Source of the DNA: Bradyrhizobium sp. CIAT3101
Lineage (GTDB): Bacteria; Pseudomonadota; Alphaproteobacteria; Rhizobiales; Xanthobacteraceae
DNA length: 64,000 nucleotides
Reading direction: 5' to 3'
NCBI RefSeq assembly: GCF_029714945.1
Contig: NZ_CP121634.1
Location: forward strand, 744,001 to 808,000
Below are positions 63,646 to 64,000 of this stretch, piece by piece (positions within the stretch are counted from its first letter, which is position 1; the number at the start of each line of letters is the position of its first letter). The notes below the pieces were generated by a model that searched no databases, had not been told where the DNA came from, and saw only the letters and a program-made list of their open reading frames with translations. The position numbers and the translations under genes are program-made.

Positions 63646-63771
63646 GGCGCTTGTTCGTCCCGACTCGTTACATCCACTCCTTGCCGCTGCGTTCCCGCTT
63701 GGAATGTTGCGTTGCGACGGCCGTTTGCTACAACCTGTGCGTCGGGCTGGTCAACGGGCTGGAGCAGGTAC

Positions 63772-64000
63772 GTGGGGTTGGAATGGAATGCGCGCGATCT
63801 CGTTCATTGCGCGGCGGTGCCGGATTGGGTGGATCACCAGCCCTATCGCTTTCCTATCCCTGACACGGAGGTCTCCTGCATCGCAAACGGCGTATGCCGG
63901 TTGCTGTCCGACATTCAAACCGATCTCAGCACCGGCACGGTGGCCTGGCACTATCGGGTCGCCAACCGGGTGCTGACCCGCGAAGGCGCGGAGCGGACCG
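63772..64000 (+). CDS. Partial gene of unknown function running off the window
   Basis: The frame from the GTG at 63772 (GGAGCAGG seven bases upstream) stays open to the end, with a coding-like composition: WNARDLVHCAAVPDWVDHQPY, then DTEVSCIANGVCRLLSDIQ and GTVAWHYRVANRVLTREGAERT. Other frames here give low-complexity Arg/Ala-rich reading. A TTG at 63778 is another possible start. No family recognised from the 76 visible residues. Confidence 0.55.
   Translation, partial: MGLEWNARDLVHCAAVPDWVDHQPYRFPIPDTEVSCIANGVCRLLSDIQTDLSTGTVAWHYRVANRVLTREGAERT

Overview
This is a GC-rich stretch of alphaproteobacterial chromosome, almost certainly Bradyrhizobium or a close relative in the Nitrobacteraceae. 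The grounds are gene content and order. It carries an aa3 cytochrome oxidase cluster ctaC-ctaD-ctaB-ctaF-ctaG-ctaE-DUF983-surf1, a split F0 ATP synthase operon atpI-atpB-atpE-b'-b, aerobic cobaltochelatase genes cobS/cobT, a plant-type glutamate-cysteine ligase, a PodJ-like polarity protein, and several families of long imperfect inverted repeats in intergenic gaps. No sequence search was run, so the genus is an inference.

Layout. 1-5.2 kb: accA (cut by the window edge), xerD, a small membrane protein, aroK-aroB overlapping, and a CNNM/CBS membrane protein. 5.3-16.9 kb: bolA, a J-domain protein, two divergent citrate-synthase paralogues (one with an N-terminal DNA-binding domain), DedA, cobS, cobT, a frameshifted Tat-exported phytase-like esterase, a secreted protein, an old-yellow-enzyme family oxidoreductase and a small membrane protein. 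17.0-18.3 kb: one complete IS481-family insertion sequence with 56-bp perfect ends. 18.4-23 kb: LysR regulator/EamA exporter pair, MBL-fold hydrolase, TIGR02186 protein with TauE/SafE permease. 23.3-26.8 kb: a 1166-residue PodJ/Sel1-repeat protein. 27-33.8 kb: DUF2934 protein, then a PadR regulator divergent from a fatty-acid beta-oxidation operon (SnoaL-like protein, acyl-CoA dehydrogenase, thiolase, FadB/FadJ-type fusion). 34-42.4 kb: two small convergent membrane proteins, GST/MarR pair sharing a perfect operator, gshA, PAN-domain protein, nucleotidyltransferase, MmcQ/YjbR, lepB, tldD, a small zinc-ribbon-like protein and an IalB-like secreted protein. 42.8-49.5 kb: the aa3 oxidase cluster. 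49.5-52.4 kb: NTF2-like protein, divergent NarX/NarL-type two-component pair, and a gene-free gap with a probable small RNA. 52.5-56.6 kb: thrC, M16 peptidase, GNAT acetyltransferase and a secreted protein. 56.8-59.5 kb: F0 operon on the minus strand with a recognisable promoter and terminator. 59.8-64 kb: coiled-coil secreted protein, yjbQ, MHS-type MFS transporter, an orphan LuxR-type response regulator and a partial reading frame running off the end.

Most of the window is core chromosome, with no phage, plasmid, tRNA, rRNA or CRISPR feature. The least conventional locus is the citrate-synthase pair at 6.5-8.9 kb. One protein joins a MerR/excisionase-like helix-turn-helix to a whole citrate-synthase fold, and its short divergent promoter is packed with TTGAT/ATCAA dyads. 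This suggests a metabolic-enzyme fold used as a ligand-sensing regulator of its neighbour. Four regulator/target pairs also show readable operator-like dyads (PadR/beta-oxidation, MarR/GST, the two-component pair, the citrate-synthase pair).
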